Shown in pieces: positions 1 through 8,570 of a stretch of DNA of 35,892 bases. The stretch is from CAYUYV01 sp964449455 (GTDB taxonomy: Bacteria > Pseudomonadota > Alphaproteobacteria > JAJFIK01): assembly GCA_964449455.1 (NCBI GenBank), contig CAYUYV010000033.1, forward strand, positions 1-35,892, written 5' to 3'. Every line of letters begins with the position of its first letter. Position 1 is the first letter of the stretch. The position numbers and the translations under genes are program-made. The notes beneath the pieces were generated by a model that searched no databases, had not been told where the DNA came from, and saw nothing but the letters and a program-made list of their open reading frames with translations.

Positions 1-99
1 CGCTTGTCTTATGACTTTTCCCTGTGATTGGGCGAAAAGAGATCCGCTGCGGGTGCGGACCAACGCACCGCGCAGCGGCGGGGGACGGATCGGGAAAGG

Positions 100-1389
100 T
101 CAGGCGCTGCCCATGGCCTTTGTCCCAAAGAACGCGGTGAGATCTGCCGGCTGATCAGCAGCGACCTCGGCCATTTCAAGCGTGCCGTCCACAACCCATT
201 CCATGATCGGGATTTTCTTCAGGGGACGACCGTCAAGGAGTGCCTGGGACACGGCCGCCATTTCCTGCCAGGCCCGCGGTCCGCCAATCTCAGCGCCTTC
301 CAACGCCCCTTTGAGAACACAGGCCCCTTGCGCCGCAAGCCGCGCCCAGCGTTCGCGCCGCTCCTCCAGATAGCGCCAGACATTTGCCTCACAGAGCCCG
401 GCCGATTGACTGGCACCTTCCGGCTTAATCTCTTCAGGCGCCTCCCCCCAATGGCAGACCATCTGATACATCTGCGGCCAGGACTCGCTGGAGGTGATCA
501 GACGGCCGATTTTCTGTTTGGAAAGACCTGCAAGGGCGCCCTTTGCATCGAGATGGGCCAGGCGCTCTGCCGCCGACGCCGGCCTTGGCACAAAGTCCGT
601 CAATCCAAGGGCCAGAAGAACGTCCAGCAGTCCTGGGGCCGGCAATGTGTTCGCGGACAAACCGTCATTGAGGGCCCGCCCCATAAGGTCGAGGACCGTG
701 TCCATGGGAACGGGAAACAGTTCAAGCTGGTCGTCAGTCCATTGCAGCGCTTCGGTCTGTTCGCTCGCACCATCAAAGACGACCTCATAGGCATCGGCGA
801 TGCCTTCAGCCTCTTTAATCAGAATGCAGAGTGAAACGGGCTGGTCGTCCCTCCGGCCCGCGACCACCATGGTCTGGGCACCAGCCCCATCTGGCAGGCT
901 GGCAAAGGCCTGCTCAACGACAAGCGTCGCCGCGCCCTCGGTCTGGAGCGCGCCACCGGCGGCCGACGGATCCGCCAGCATCGCGGCGTCTTCACAGGGC
1001 ACCCATTGGCGCAAAAATGCCAGGCGCGCGGCGTCCGCGCCCGTCAAGAGCCCCTCCCCCTCCCAGCGGCGAAACGCTTTGGCGGCCTCGGCGCGCAGAC
1101 CCGGCTCCTCGTCAAGACACCAATAGGCGGCCAGATGGCGGATCACGGGTCCCGTCCGCCCCAGAATCATTGACTGGATCGCGGATGCTGCACTGGGCCC
1201 CAATGGAGCGAAACCCTCGCTCAAGACGGCATTGAGGACATAAGCATCCCCGTTCGCCTGCGCGATCATGGTCTCGACGAGGCCGAAAATGGCCTTGAGC
1301 GGATCATCGAGTTCCGATCCGGCCTGAAGCAGCGGGCCCGTGTCGTCCGGTTCCAGGAGTGCAGGTTGGGGTTTGCGGCGTGCGGCCAT
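100..1389 (-). CDS. Uncharacterised 429-residue cytoplasmic protein
   Basis: I do not recognise this protein. It has no signal peptide or membrane segment and looks soluble, acidic and mostly helical, with scattered single cysteines that form no metal-binding cluster. The start is set at MAARRKPQP because GGAGG lies 8 bases upstream. An in-frame start 13 codons earlier has no comparable ribosome site. The frame stays open for the whole length with GC-rich third positions, which supports real coding. It lies downstream of sppA on the same strand, but a strong hairpin terminator separates them, so it is probably its own unit. A weak 5-bp hairpin followed by a short T-rich run lies past the stop, near 43-59. 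The function is unknown. Confidence 0.75.
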   Translation of the reverse strand: MAARRKPQPALLEPDDTGPLLQAGSELDDPLKAIFGLVETMIAQANGDAYVLNAVLSEGFAPLGPSAASAIQSMILGRTGPVIRHLAAYWCLDEEPGLRAEAAKAFRRWEGEGLLTGADAARLAFLRQWVPCEDAAMLADPSAAGGALQTEGAATLVVEQAFASLPDGAGAQTMVVAGRRDDQPVSLCILIKEAEGIADAYEVVFDGASEQTEALQWTDDQLELFPVPMDTVLDLMGRALNDGLSANTLPAPGLLDVLLALGLTDFVPRPASAAERLAHLDAKGALAGLSKQKIGRLITSSESWPQMYQMVCHWGEAPEEIKPEGASQSAGLCEANVWRYLEERRERWARLAAQGACVLKGALEGAEIGGPRAWQEMAAVSQALLDGRPLKKIPIMEWVVDGTLEMAEVAADQPADLTAFFGTKAMGSA

Positions 1390-1520
1390 GGCACATTCCT
1401 CCGGACTGACGATAAAGACTGCGGACACGACTATGGTCAGCTTTGGCCCGATTCGTCAGGAAAAGGGAGGTAATTTAAGTAAAGGCCGGAGGGGACACAT
1501 CCGAATCACTTGATGGGCCC

Positions 1521-1557
1521 AAAGGAAAACGGGCGCGCAATTCGCTCGCGCGCCCGT
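1521..1557 (-). terminator. Rho-independent terminator of sppA
   Basis: A perfect 10-bp inverted repeat (ACGGGCGCGC at 1529-1538, GCGCGCCCGT at 1548-1557) lies just past the sppA stop. On the minus strand it is followed by TTTTCCTTT. Orientation and spacing fit termination of sppA transcription. Confidence 0.8.
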
Positions 1558-1586
1558 CCTCTCGGTAAAGACGTCAACCGTTGAGA

Positions 1587-3350
1587 TCACTGAATGGGGC
1601 CGGTCTCCTCATAGACAACCGCATCTTCCGAGCCCTGAATTTGGGCAGCCCGCCGCAGGGCCTGCACGGGCGCGAGAGTCATGATCTCGTCCAGCACCTG
1701 CCCGGTGCGCACGGCGCCCATGGACGCGTCCATCAGGGCCGTGACGACATCGGCAAGACCGGGCTTTGCTGGGTAGTCCCGCAAAACAAGGGGCGCGTTC
1801 TCAGCGAGATTCAGCCGCTCACGGACGATACTCATGGCCGTACGCAGCCCGCCATGGCCATCGATCAGCTTGCGCTCCAGGGCATCGACGCCGGACCATA
1901 CCCGACCACGGGCATATTGCTCGAACTCGGCGCTGTCGAGACCACGACCTTCTGAGCCCTTGGCCACGAAATCATCGTATACGGATTTAAGGAAACGGTC
2001 GAAGCGTGCCCATTGTTCCTCCGTGAAGGGCGTTTTGGGCGAGAGCAGCAGAGCGCCGTCATTCGTGGCCAATTCCCCGTAGGTGACGCCAATCTTGCTC
2101 AAGGTTTCACCCACGGCGATCTTGCCGCCGAAGACACCAATGGAGCCGGTCACGGTGGCCGGATGGGCCAGAATATGGTCGGCGGACATGGCAATCCAGT
2201 AACCACCGGAGGCGGCCACGCTCGCCATGGAGACGATCACGGGCTTGTTTGCCTCGCTGGCCTTGAGGAGGGCATGACGGATCTGTTCAGAGGCAATGGG
2301 CGAGCCACCAGGGCTGTTGATCCGCAGAATGATGGCCTTGATCCGGCGGTCTGCCACAGCCCGATCAATGGCGCGGGTAAAGACGTCACCATTCACCTCA
2401 TCGGATTCGGCAAAGGAGCGGTCCCCGCCGCCTTCGAGGATGGGCCCTGCCGCATGGACGAGAGCCACGGCCGTGGCGTTTTCCGGTTCCGGCGCCGCGA
2501 GCGGGTCACGCAGATAGGATTTAAGGGAGACGAGCCTTGTGCGGGAACCGCCGGCCTGACGGGCCTGTTCGCGCGCCTCGACCTCATGCTGGACCGCATC
2601 GACAAGGTTGAGCTCCAGGGCCCGGTCTGCAAGCACCGGCGCATCATCGAGAATGCGCGCCAGATCCGCCCTGGCAATGCCGCGGGTCTGCGCCAGATCG
2701 GTGACGGCCCGGTCATAGGTTGTGGACAAAAGCGCATTGCGCGCCTCGGCCATCGTGTCCGGATAATCATCATACAGATAAGGATTGATGGCGCTTTTAT
2801 ACTCGCCATACCCTCTCAAGGACGGCTGAAGGCCCACGCGATCAATGGCGGATTTGAAAAACAAGCTGTTGGTGGTCAGACCGGACGTGAACAGAATACC
2901 TGCGGGCTGGAGGGAGAACGTGTCCGCGCTCGCCGCCAGGGAATAGGCGCCGAGGCCCGTTGAGAACATGGACTGTGTGTGGGCGAACACGGACTTACCC
3001 GCGTCCTTGAAGTGGGACAGGGCCTCGCGCAATTCCTGGGCCGCGGCGAGAGACAAGCCCGTATCGCCCACCCGCAAATAGAGACCCTTGACCCGCGGGT
3101 CCTGCTCGGCCCGTTCAAGGGCCCGCACGATACCGACAACGGAGCCCGCATCCCCGCCTGGGCGGTTGTAAAAGGAAATATCGTCTTTATCAGGCAGCGG
3201 CCGGCGCAGATCGAGAGTCAGCATCATGGACTCAGGCAGGGGCTTCATTTCCGATGCGACGAACCAGATCACGATGCCGGGAATAATGACAAAAAGAACA
3301 ACCAGCAGCGCCAGGACACTGGCGAGAAACTGGGACAAAAATCGAAGCAT
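1587..3350 (-). CDS. sppA: Signal peptide peptidase SppA, long (67K) type
   Basis: This is an inner-membrane serine protease that degrades cleaved signal peptides. The 587 residues match the long bacterial form, which has two tandem S49 domains. An N-terminal anchor spans about residues 10-32. The catalytic Lys/Ser dyad is visible: K185 in GYGEYKSAINPY in the first domain, and S381 in VAASGGYW in the second. The conserved RINSPGGS (343-350) and TGSIGVF (401-407) motifs are also present. The ribosome site before the ATG is weak. The gene stands alone, with terminators of its own and of the upstream SapC gene on either side. Family assignment is firm. Confidence 0.96.
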   Translation of the reverse strand: MLRFLSQFLASVLALLVVLFVIIPGIVIWFVASEMKPLPESMMLTLDLRRPLPDKDDISFYNRPGGDAGSVVGIVRALERAEQDPRVKGLYLRVGDTGLSLAAAQELREALSHFKDAGKSVFAHTQSMFSTGLGAYSLAASADTFSLQPAGILFTSGLTTNSLFFKSAIDRVGLQPSLRGYGEYKSAINPYLYDDYPDTMAEARNALLSTTYDRAVTDLAQTRGIARADLARILDDAPVLADRALELNLVDAVQHEVEAREQARQAGGSRTRLVSLKSYLRDPLAAPEPENATAVALVHAAGPILEGGGDRSFAESDEVNGDVFTRAIDRAVADRRIKAIILRINSPGGSPIASEQIRHALLKASEANKPVIVSMASVAASGGYWIAMSADHILAHPATVTGSIGVFGGKIAVGETLSKIGVTYGELATNDGALLLSPKTPFTEEQWARFDRFLKSVYDDFVAKGSEGRGLDSAEFEQYARGRVWSGVDALERKLIDGHGGLRTAMSIVRERLNLAENAPLVLRDYPAKPGLADVVTALMDASMGAVRTGQVLDEIMTLAPVQALRRAAQIQGSEDAVVYEETGPIQ

Positions 3351-3477
3351 TGGCGAATAATCCCATCTTTTGAACGCTCAGCCCAACCGGGCCCGCGCGG
3401 AACGCGTTCGAGGCGCTGGCCATGTCCATTAAGATTGGGCCGCCCCACCTAAAACGGTAGTCCAAAACCTCAAGAAA

Positions 3478-3514
3478 CAAAAATGGGCCCGTGGATCTAG
3501 GGATCCATGGGCCC
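3478..3514 (-). terminator. Rho-independent terminator of the SapC-family gene
   Basis: GGGCCCGTGGATC (3485-3497) pairs with GATCCATGGGCCC (3502-3514) apart from one G-T wobble, with a 4-base loop. On the minus strand the stem is followed by ATTTTTGTTTC. It lies directly downstream of the SapC-family stop codon. Confidence 0.85.
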
Positions 3515-3550
3515 GCTTCTATCTCTGCACACGGACTGATTGTCCGCCGC

Positions 3551-4387
3551 TTACTGGACGCTGGCGGTTCCGGGGGCTGTCGTCTGGCCATTGGCCGCCT
3601 GGGCTTGGCCCTCAGGCACCACCGGCGCGGTCGGGGGGAACGGTGCGCCAAGGATCTGCTGACGACGGTAGGACAGGGTCTGCCAGTTCGAGAGCGAGCT
3701 CAGATGCATGTAGATGAACGGCAGGGCGCCGGCCTTCTTCAGGATCATGAAGGCTTCGTCCTTGAGTTCGTTGAACTTCTTCTCATCCACAGCCATGTAG
3801 CTGCCGACCACATGGGTCTTGCCTTCGGCGGACTTCATGGTGACCTGCTGGCTGGTGAACAGGTCCATTTCCTTCACGATCACGCCGAATTTCTGCGTGG
3901 CGATGTGGTGCTGATGGAAGGTTTTGCAGAACTCCATCGCCTTTTGGCTGGTGTCGGTCAGATCATTGCCATTGAAGAAGGGATATTCGGCATTTTCGGC
4001 GACCAGCTTGGAGGAGCGGTCGATGCACAGCGTCAGCTGGGAGCCTTCCTGGTTCTGGCCGAAAATGAAGGGATAGCGCCGGATATAGGCCGGCACATAG
4101 GCGGCTTCCAGCCACTTTCCATCGGCATCGACGAACAGGTTTTCCTTTTCCTGCATGCCGAGAACGGCAACCGGCATCGGCGTGTCGGTGCCCGCAAAGA
4201 CGATCGGGTAGTGCTTGAGGGCGAAATTGAACTCGATGGTGTTCAGCGGCACGGCATGGGCGTCACGGGCGAACAGCAACGGCGCCTCAACCCGGGCCAG
4301 CCCCAGTGCGCCGTGGAGGGTCGGCGTCAGCGGCTCGACCTGATTGTACAGGATCGCCTGATTTTCAGCATTGGTCGTGTCGGTCAT
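3551..4387 (-). CDS. SapC family protein
   Basis: The 278-residue protein matches the SapC family, named after a protein in the Campylobacter S-layer locus but common in alphaproteobacteria, where its role is unclear. Family-like stretches are NTIEFNFALKHYPIVF near the N-terminus, then the YVPAYIRRYPFIF segment and the following CIDRSS. The C-terminal part (MDLFTSQQ to FIYMHLSSLSNWQTL) also fits. There is no signal peptide. The chosen start, MTDTTNAEN, has AGGGGA 7 bases upstream. The reading frame extends 70 codons further but without a ribosome site and with low-complexity, arginine-rich sequence. It is transcribed alone and ends at a strong terminator. Confidence 0.88.
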   Translation of the reverse strand: MTDTTNAENQAILYNQVEPLTPTLHGALGLARVEAPLLFARDAHAVPLNTIEFNFALKHYPIVFAGTDTPMPVAVLGMQEKENLFVDADGKWLEAAYVPAYIRRYPFIFGQNQEGSQLTLCIDRSSKLVAENAEYPFFNGNDLTDTSQKAMEFCKTFHQHHIATQKFGVIVKEMDLFTSQQVTMKSAEGKTHVVGSYMAVDEKKFNELKDEAFMILKKAGALPFIYMHLSSLSNWQTLSYRRQQILGAPFPPTAPVVPEGQAQAANGQTTAPGTASVQ

Positions 4388-5004
4388 GGAATTTCCCCTG
4401 TTGGAGGTGTTCATCGGTGACGTGGTCACGGGTTGGTGGGCCTGAACAGCCCTCTGGCGACGCACGCACCGGGCCATTTCTGAAAAACGCGCAGCAGGTC
4501 GTGTGCCGGACCGGTGTGCCAGCCTGGCCGCCCCGTGCTGATCGGACCCTGGGTGTAAACCGCCAATGCCGGTCCGTCGAGTGGCGATGACGCGCAAATG
4601 GCCATGGCATTGCCCGCTGACGTGCAGGACGCCCCGCGCCAGCCGTCACTGCATCCCGACACCCGCAAAACGCGCCATGGTCGATGAGCAGTCCGCAAGA
4701 CGGGATGAGGGTCAGCATCCTGCGAGCGCTGTCATTTCCGGAATTCTGAAATCGGGCTGTCCTAGCACAAATGAGTGATTGTCAAAGGAGCGTTGAATTC
4801 ACCCAAAAGCAGGTCACAGAACTATGACACTGTGAACCAGATTGCAGAGTGATAACGCAAGCTTGGTTATTTTTTGCATTTCCCTGACCCGTTCAATATC
4901 GAGCAAACTTTACATTGCTTTCAACAAATCCACGTTCTAGTGTCGCGCTGAAAAACCTGTAGTGACATTTCCCGGTTATAGTCGTTCTTTAAGAGGGGCT
5001 CGGT
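4388..5004. other. Intergenic region, divergent promoters of SapC gene and XRE regulator
   Basis: There is no convincing gene in these 617 bases. The short frames on both strands lack ribosome sites and family resemblance. The half nearest the XRE gene (about 4740-5000) is clearly more AT-rich than its surroundings and should hold promoters. I could not pick a -35/-10 pair with normal spacing. Confidence 0.5.
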
Positions 5005-5406
5005 TTGTCTGTCCACCCGACCGGCGTCATAGACAAACATGTTGGCAATCGGGTGCGGATTCGCAGGCTCAGCTTGGGGATCAGCCAGCAGGATCTCGCC
5101 AGGCAACTCGGCCTGACATTTCAACAAGTTCAGAAATACGAAAAAGGGGCCAACAGGATCGGCGCGTCCCGTCTTTATGAGTTGGCCGCTCTCCTCAATG
5201 TCACGGTCGATTTCTTCTTCGAAGGTCTCTCCAACAGCGAAATCGTCCGCGACGACTCCAACGAGCTGATCGCGGCTTTCAAGGCCACATCCCCGCGCTT
5301 CGGCGCCCGAGAATTCGTCGAACTCAATCGGGCCTTTCAAAGCATCGGAAATCCGGAGCTGCGCCAAACCATCCTTAGGCTGATCGATCTGGTGGCCCGA
5401 GCCTGA
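5005..5406 (+). CDS. XRE-family helix-turn-helix transcriptional regulator
   Basis: This is a DNA-binding regulator of 133 residues. The helix-turn-helix spans about residues 16-75: RVRIRRLSLGISQQDLARQL, then the recognition helix in LTFQQVQKYEKGANRI, then LYELAALLNVTVDFFFEGL. This form, with FQQVQKYEKG and a DFFFEGL end, is very common in alphaproteobacteria. The C-terminal part carries no sensor domain I recognise. The start is TTG, chosen because AGAGGGG (4992-4998) lies 6 bases upstream. No in-frame ATG precedes the HTH. It is divergent from the SapC gene, and its targets cannot be read from the sequence. Confidence 0.92.
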   Translation: MSVHPTGVIDKHVGNRVRIRRLSLGISQQDLARQLGLTFQQVQKYEKGANRIGASRLYELAALLNVTVDFFFEGLSNSEIVRDDSNELIAAFKATSPRFGAREFVELNRAFQSIGNPELRQTILRLIDLVARA

Positions 5407-5439
5407 CCGGTCGGCGGTGGGCGGGGAACCAAGATCCCC

Positions 5440-5473
5440 GAAAAAGAAAGACCGGGGACATCATGACCCCGGC
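5440..5473 (-). terminator. Terminator of the endonuclease/exonuclease/phosphatase gene
   Basis: CCGGGG (5452-5457) pairs with CCCCGG (5467-5472). On the minus strand it is followed by a T-rich run (TCTTTCTTTTT). A second small GGGGA/TCCCC stem lies beside it at 5423-5439, so the pair may also stop the convergent XRE transcript. Confidence 0.65.
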
Positions 5474-5517
5474 CTTAAACATGGCAGCCCGGCAACAAAG
5501 TGCCGAAGAACCAGCCT

Positions 5518-6723
5518 TTAGCGCGGGCCGGTCAGGTTGAGCGGCGCAAGACCCGCCGCAAGCGCTTCGCTCACATCCACCTCAACAAGCCGCGCCGCAG
5601 CAGCCGCCACCCCTTGGGCTTCGCCTCTGGCATTGGCCTTTTCCAAGGTCTGGGCCGCAGCCGGCCAGTCCAAATCGATATAGGCCGGGCAATGGTCAGA
5701 GATGCGGCCATATTTCGTGGCGAGCGTTGGCTCATAGGTCAGCCAGCCAAAGCTGTCCGCCTTGGCCAGGGGTGCCGCATGGGGGCTGAACAGGATGTGA
5801 TCGATCGGGAAGCGGTGATAGGGCGCTGGCGGGGCATTTTTCCAGCAGGTGGCGTCCAAACCGTTCGGGAAGCGGGCCAGGGTTGCGCCAGCCGGCAGGC
5901 CTTCCGTCAAACCTTGCCAGAGGTGATCCTGGTCGCCCTTCACGTCGAAGGCACGATTGAAGTCCCCCAGGATGACGAACGGCACTTTGTCGGCGAGCTT
6001 GGTCTCGATCCAGGCCCGCAGCGGCGCCACCTGGCGAGCGGCCGTGGTGCAATCCGCATCCCAGTTGTTGACAAAGCGGTCGTAGCTTTCGCTGTCGGAT
6101 TTGAGAGCGCCGCTGGTGCAGCCCGATTTCAGGTGCACAGAGAGCAAAACCAGCTTTTGGCCGTCCTTTTCCACCTCAAGTTCCATGGCCCAACGCGTCT
6201 TGCGGGTCAGACCCGTGCGCGGATCCATGTGGTCCACTTCCATGGCCTGGATGTCCCGGACATCCACCACATTGATCCGGCGACGCACGGCAAAGCCCGT
6301 GTAGATCGAGCCTTCCTGCCATTTGCCCTTCAGGTCGTAATCCGCCATGTCGAGGGCTTTGCGTCCGGAGATGTACACGGTCCAGCCGCCGCGACCGAAA
6401 ATTCTGTGGGCTGCCGCACGGCTGTTGATCTCTTGGAGGGCAACAATGTCGGCGCCGAGCTGATGGGCATAGTGGCGCAGCCAGACATAGTCTTCCTTGG
6501 ACCGAACCACGTCGCGCCCTGGAACCGATTCCCCATCCATGTGGTGGAGATTGGCAATGTTCCAGGTCGCAATGCGGATCGCGTCATCGTCGGCCCGTGC
6601 AGCCGGAGCAACCGTCGCCGCGACGGCGCAGGCGCCCAGAGCCAGACATCCCAGACCAAGCGCGCGGGCACCGGCACCCAGAAGTCGCACGCCGAGCCGC
6701 GGCAAAGCATTCACATCAGTCAT
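5518..6723 (-). CDS. Secreted endonuclease/exonuclease/phosphatase family protein
   Basis: This is a metal-dependent phosphodiesterase of the DNase I-like fold, 401 residues. An N-terminal signal peptide ends near APAARAD. The family motifs appear in order: IATWNIANL, VALQEIN, VLLSVHLKSG, VILGDFNRAF, FPIDHILFS and GRISDHCPAYIDL. Together they give the Mg-binding Asn/Glu/Asp residues and the His/Asp catalytic pair. The start MTDVNALP has a GAGAGGG ribosome site about 10 bases upstream; a TTG seven codons earlier is less likely. Substrate (nucleic acid, phospholipid or phosphoinositide) cannot be told from sequence. Export implies a periplasmic or extracellular role. The gene is convergent with the XRE regulator. 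Confidence 0.9.
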   Translation of the reverse strand: MTDVNALPRLGVRLLGAGARALGLGCLALGACAVAATVAPAARADDDAIRIATWNIANLHHMDGESVPGRDVVRSKEDYVWLRHYAHQLGADIVALQEINSRAAAHRIFGRGGWTVYISGRKALDMADYDLKGKWQEGSIYTGFAVRRRINVVDVRDIQAMEVDHMDPRTGLTRKTRWAMELEVEKDGQKLVLLSVHLKSGCTSGALKSDSESYDRFVNNWDADCTTAARQVAPLRAWIETKLADKVPFVILGDFNRAFDVKGDQDHLWQGLTEGLPAGATLARFPNGLDATCWKNAPPAPYHRFPIDHILFSPHAAPLAKADSFGWLTYEPTLATKYGRISDHCPAYIDLDWPAAAQTLEKANARGEAQGVAAAAARLVEVDVSEALAAGLAPLNLTGPR

Positions 6724-6828
6724 CTTGTCTTTTCCCTCTCGCAATAACGCCGTTTCACGGCCACCCTGATCGCTTTACGATCCCCTCGGAGCGCATCCAC
6801 GGATTGGACGCGGCTCCCCGCAGCACAG

Positions 6829-7169
6829 GTGTTCATACGTGTTTTGGACGGCAGTTTCGAGAAAGAAACCGAAGAGAGGCGTGCTAAGGGCGAGCATTTC
6901 GCGCAAAAGGATCGGGATGGAGAACCAGTCCCGGTCCACTTGGACAATGACCGTCTTTTGGACAATGACCGTCTTTTGGACAATGACCTCCTTANNNNNN
7001 NNNNNNNNNNNNNNNNNNNNNNNNNNNNNNNNNNNNNNNNNNNNNNNNNNNNNNNNNNNNNNNNNNNNNNNNNNNNNNNNNNNNNNNNNNNNNNTTGGAC
7101 AATGACCGTCTTTTGGACAATGACCGTCTTTTGGACAATGACCTCCTTAATGAAGACGCTGACGGATGA
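6829..7169 (+). CDS. Candidate small acidic protein with LDNDRL hexapeptide repeats, split by the gap
   Basis: The 18-bp repeat keeps one reading frame, giving LDNDRL, LDNDRL, LDNDLL. If the two identical 55-bp blocks beside the gap are one true copy, the frame runs from GTG at 6829 through the repeats to NEDADG and a TGA at 7167-7169. This makes a 61-residue charged protein ending 17 bases before the likely oxidoreductase start. The TGA overlaps an ATG at 7166 as ATGA. Against it: a GTG start, no clear ribosome site, no recognised family, and unknown gap content. It could equally be non-coding repeat DNA. Confidence 0.25.
6940..6994. repeat. 18-bp tandem repeat, left of gap
   Basis: Two exact copies of TTGGACAATGACCGTCTT (6940-6957, 6958-6975) are followed by a 19-base variant ending CTCCTTA (6976-6994). 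The same 55 bases recur exactly on the other side of the gap. Confidence 0.95.
6995..7094. other. Assembly gap, 100 N
   Basis: Exactly 100 N, the usual placeholder for a gap of unknown size. Both flanks are the same 55-bp block, so the true gap may be zero, negative, or several more repeat units. Confidence 0.98.
7095..7149. repeat. 18-bp tandem repeat, right of gap
   Basis: This is an exact second copy of 6940-6994: two full 18-bp units (7095-7112, 7113-7130) and the CTCCTTA variant (7131-7149). It is probably an unmerged contig overlap and not a true duplication. Confidence 0.95.
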
Positions 7170-7186
7170 TCGGGAGAAAAAACGCC

Positions 7187-8566
7187 ATGGCACAGATTAT
7201 CGAGGAGCTGACAGCGCTTTTGCCCTCAGGCGGCGTCCTGACGGGAGCGGATGTCTCCGCCCGCAGCGCCGGCTGGGGCACGGCTGCACCGAACCGGGCG
7301 CGGGCAATCGTCCGCCCACGGTCGACCGCAGAAGTCGCTGCGGTGCTTGGCCTTGCGCACAAACACCGCCAGCCCATTGTTCCGCTTGGGGGAGCCACCG
7401 GCCTTGTCCAGGGCGGCATCGCAAGCGAAGCGGAAATCCAACTGTCCCTTGAACTGATGAACCAGATCGAGGATCTCGATCCGGTGAACCGCGTGGCAAT
7501 CGTTCAAGCCGGTGCTCCCGTGCAGACGGTTCAGGAGACGGTGGAGGCCAAGGGTCTGTTCCTGCCGCTTGATCTTGGATCCCGGGGCAGCGCCACCATA
7601 GGCGGCACGATTTCCACCAACGCCGGCGGCAATCGGGTCATCCGTTTCGGGATGATGCGCGACATGGTCCTGGGCCTTGAAGCCGTGCTCGCCGATGGCA
7701 CGGTTTTGTCGAGCTTAAACCGTATCCTGAAGAACAATGCAGGCTATGATCTCAAACAGCTCTTCATAGGCACTGAGGGCACGCTGGGGATCGTCACGCG
7801 AGCCGTTTTGCGCCTGCGCGAACAGCCTCGATCCGTGGCCACGGCCCTTTTGGCCGCCGAAAGCCTCGCCCAGGTCCAGACCCTGCTCAAGCGGGTCGAT
7901 GGCGGATTGGGCGGCATGCTGAGCGCTTTTGAGGTCATGTGGAACGACTTCTATCGCCTGGTCACAACGCCGCCGGCCCAGTCAAGACCGATCCTGGGCC
8001 AGAGCTTTCCCTACTACATCATCGTGGAAGCCATGGGCGGCGCACCCGAGACCGATCAAGAGCGCTTTGAAGCTTTGCTCGCCGGGTGCATCGAGGATGG
8101 CCTTGTGTCCGATGCCGTCATTGCCAAAAGCGAGGCAGAGCGCGGAGCCATTTGGGCCATGCGGGACGATGTGGGCCAGGTTCTGCAAATGGGCAACATC
8201 TTCACCTTCGATGTCAGTATGCCGATCACCGAGATCGAAGGCTATGTGGACGATGTGCGCGGCGGCCTCGCCCGGCGCTGGGCGGAACCGCGCCAGGTGG
8301 TTTTCGGCCATCTGGGCGATGGGAACATCCATGTCGTGATTGGGGTCGGCCAGTCGGACCCGGACACCCGCCACGGGGTCGAAGATATCGTCTATGGGGC
8401 GCTTAAGGGCCGGCACGGCAGTGTATCGGCGGAACACGGGATCGGGATTGAAAAGAAGGCCTATCTCGGCGTGACGCGCAGCCCGGAGGAAATCGAGATC
8501 ATGCGTCGGCTGAAGACGACTTTGGATCCCGAAGGCATTCTCAATCCGGGACGCATTTTCGATTGA
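7187..8566 (+). CDS. FAD-binding oxidoreductase, GlcD / D-2-hydroxyacid dehydrogenase type
   Basis: This flavoenzyme oxidises a D-2-hydroxy acid such as D-lactate, glycolate or D-2-hydroxyglutarate to the 2-oxo acid. The 459 residues match the family length. The FAD-binding PCMH domain has PLGGATGLVQGG (67-77) and GSRGSATIGGTISTNAGG (131-148). The C-terminal FAD-oxidase domain has FGHLGDGNIHV, SVSAEHGIG and the terminal LNPGRIFD. Start MAQIIEEL is preferred, with GGGAG about 10 bases upstream. An ATG seven codons earlier (7166) overlaps the stop of a candidate small frame. No GlcE or GlcF partner is adjacent, which argues against a glycolate oxidase complex. The exact substrate is open. Confidence 0.92.
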   Translation: MAQIIEELTALLPSGGVLTGADVSARSAGWGTAAPNRARAIVRPRSTAEVAAVLGLAHKHRQPIVPLGGATGLVQGGIASEAEIQLSLELMNQIEDLDPVNRVAIVQAGAPVQTVQETVEAKGLFLPLDLGSRGSATIGGTISTNAGGNRVIRFGMMRDMVLGLEAVLADGTVLSSLNRILKNNAGYDLKQLFIGTEGTLGIVTRAVLRLREQPRSVATALLAAESLAQVQTLLKRVDGGLGGMLSAFEVMWNDFYRLVTTPPAQSRPILGQSFPYYIIVEAMGGAPETDQERFEALLAGCIEDGLVSDAVIAKSEAERGAIWAMRDDVGQVLQMGNIFTFDVSMPITEIEGYVDDVRGGLARRWAEPRQVVFGHLGDGNIHVVIGVGQSDPDTRHGVEDIVYGALKGRHGSVSAEHGIGIEKKAYLGVTRSPEEIEIMRRLKTTLDPEGILNPGRIFD

Positions 8567-8570
8567 GCGG

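Larger units (their letters stand above)
6724..7186. other. Intergenic region with 18-bp repeats and assembly gap
   Basis: The region between two divergent genes holds the 18-bp tandem repeat, a 100-N gap and a candidate small reading frame (each listed separately). I see no other gene. It must also contain both divergent promoters. Confidence 0.6.

Noticed and set aside
4388..4597. 70-codon N-terminal extension of the SapC-family frame
   Set aside because: The extension has no ribosome site and is unlike the family, whereas the ATG at 4387 has AGGGGA at proper spacing and begins the conserved part.
4365..4778. Several overlapping short frames upstream of the SapC gene
   Set aside because: No ribosome sites, low-complexity Arg/Pro/Ala-rich translations and no family resemblance on either strand.
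5500..6747. 415-codon plus-strand frame opposite the endonuclease/exonuclease/phosphatase gene
   Set aside because: The minus-strand protein has all family motifs and a signal peptide. The plus frame is arginine-rich without motifs and is a shadow.
6720..7193. Minus-strand frame across the first gap reading VIVQKT repeats
   Set aside because: It exists only through the N run and overlaps the start of the endonuclease-like gene. The repeat also reads in phase on the other strand, with a more sensible stop.
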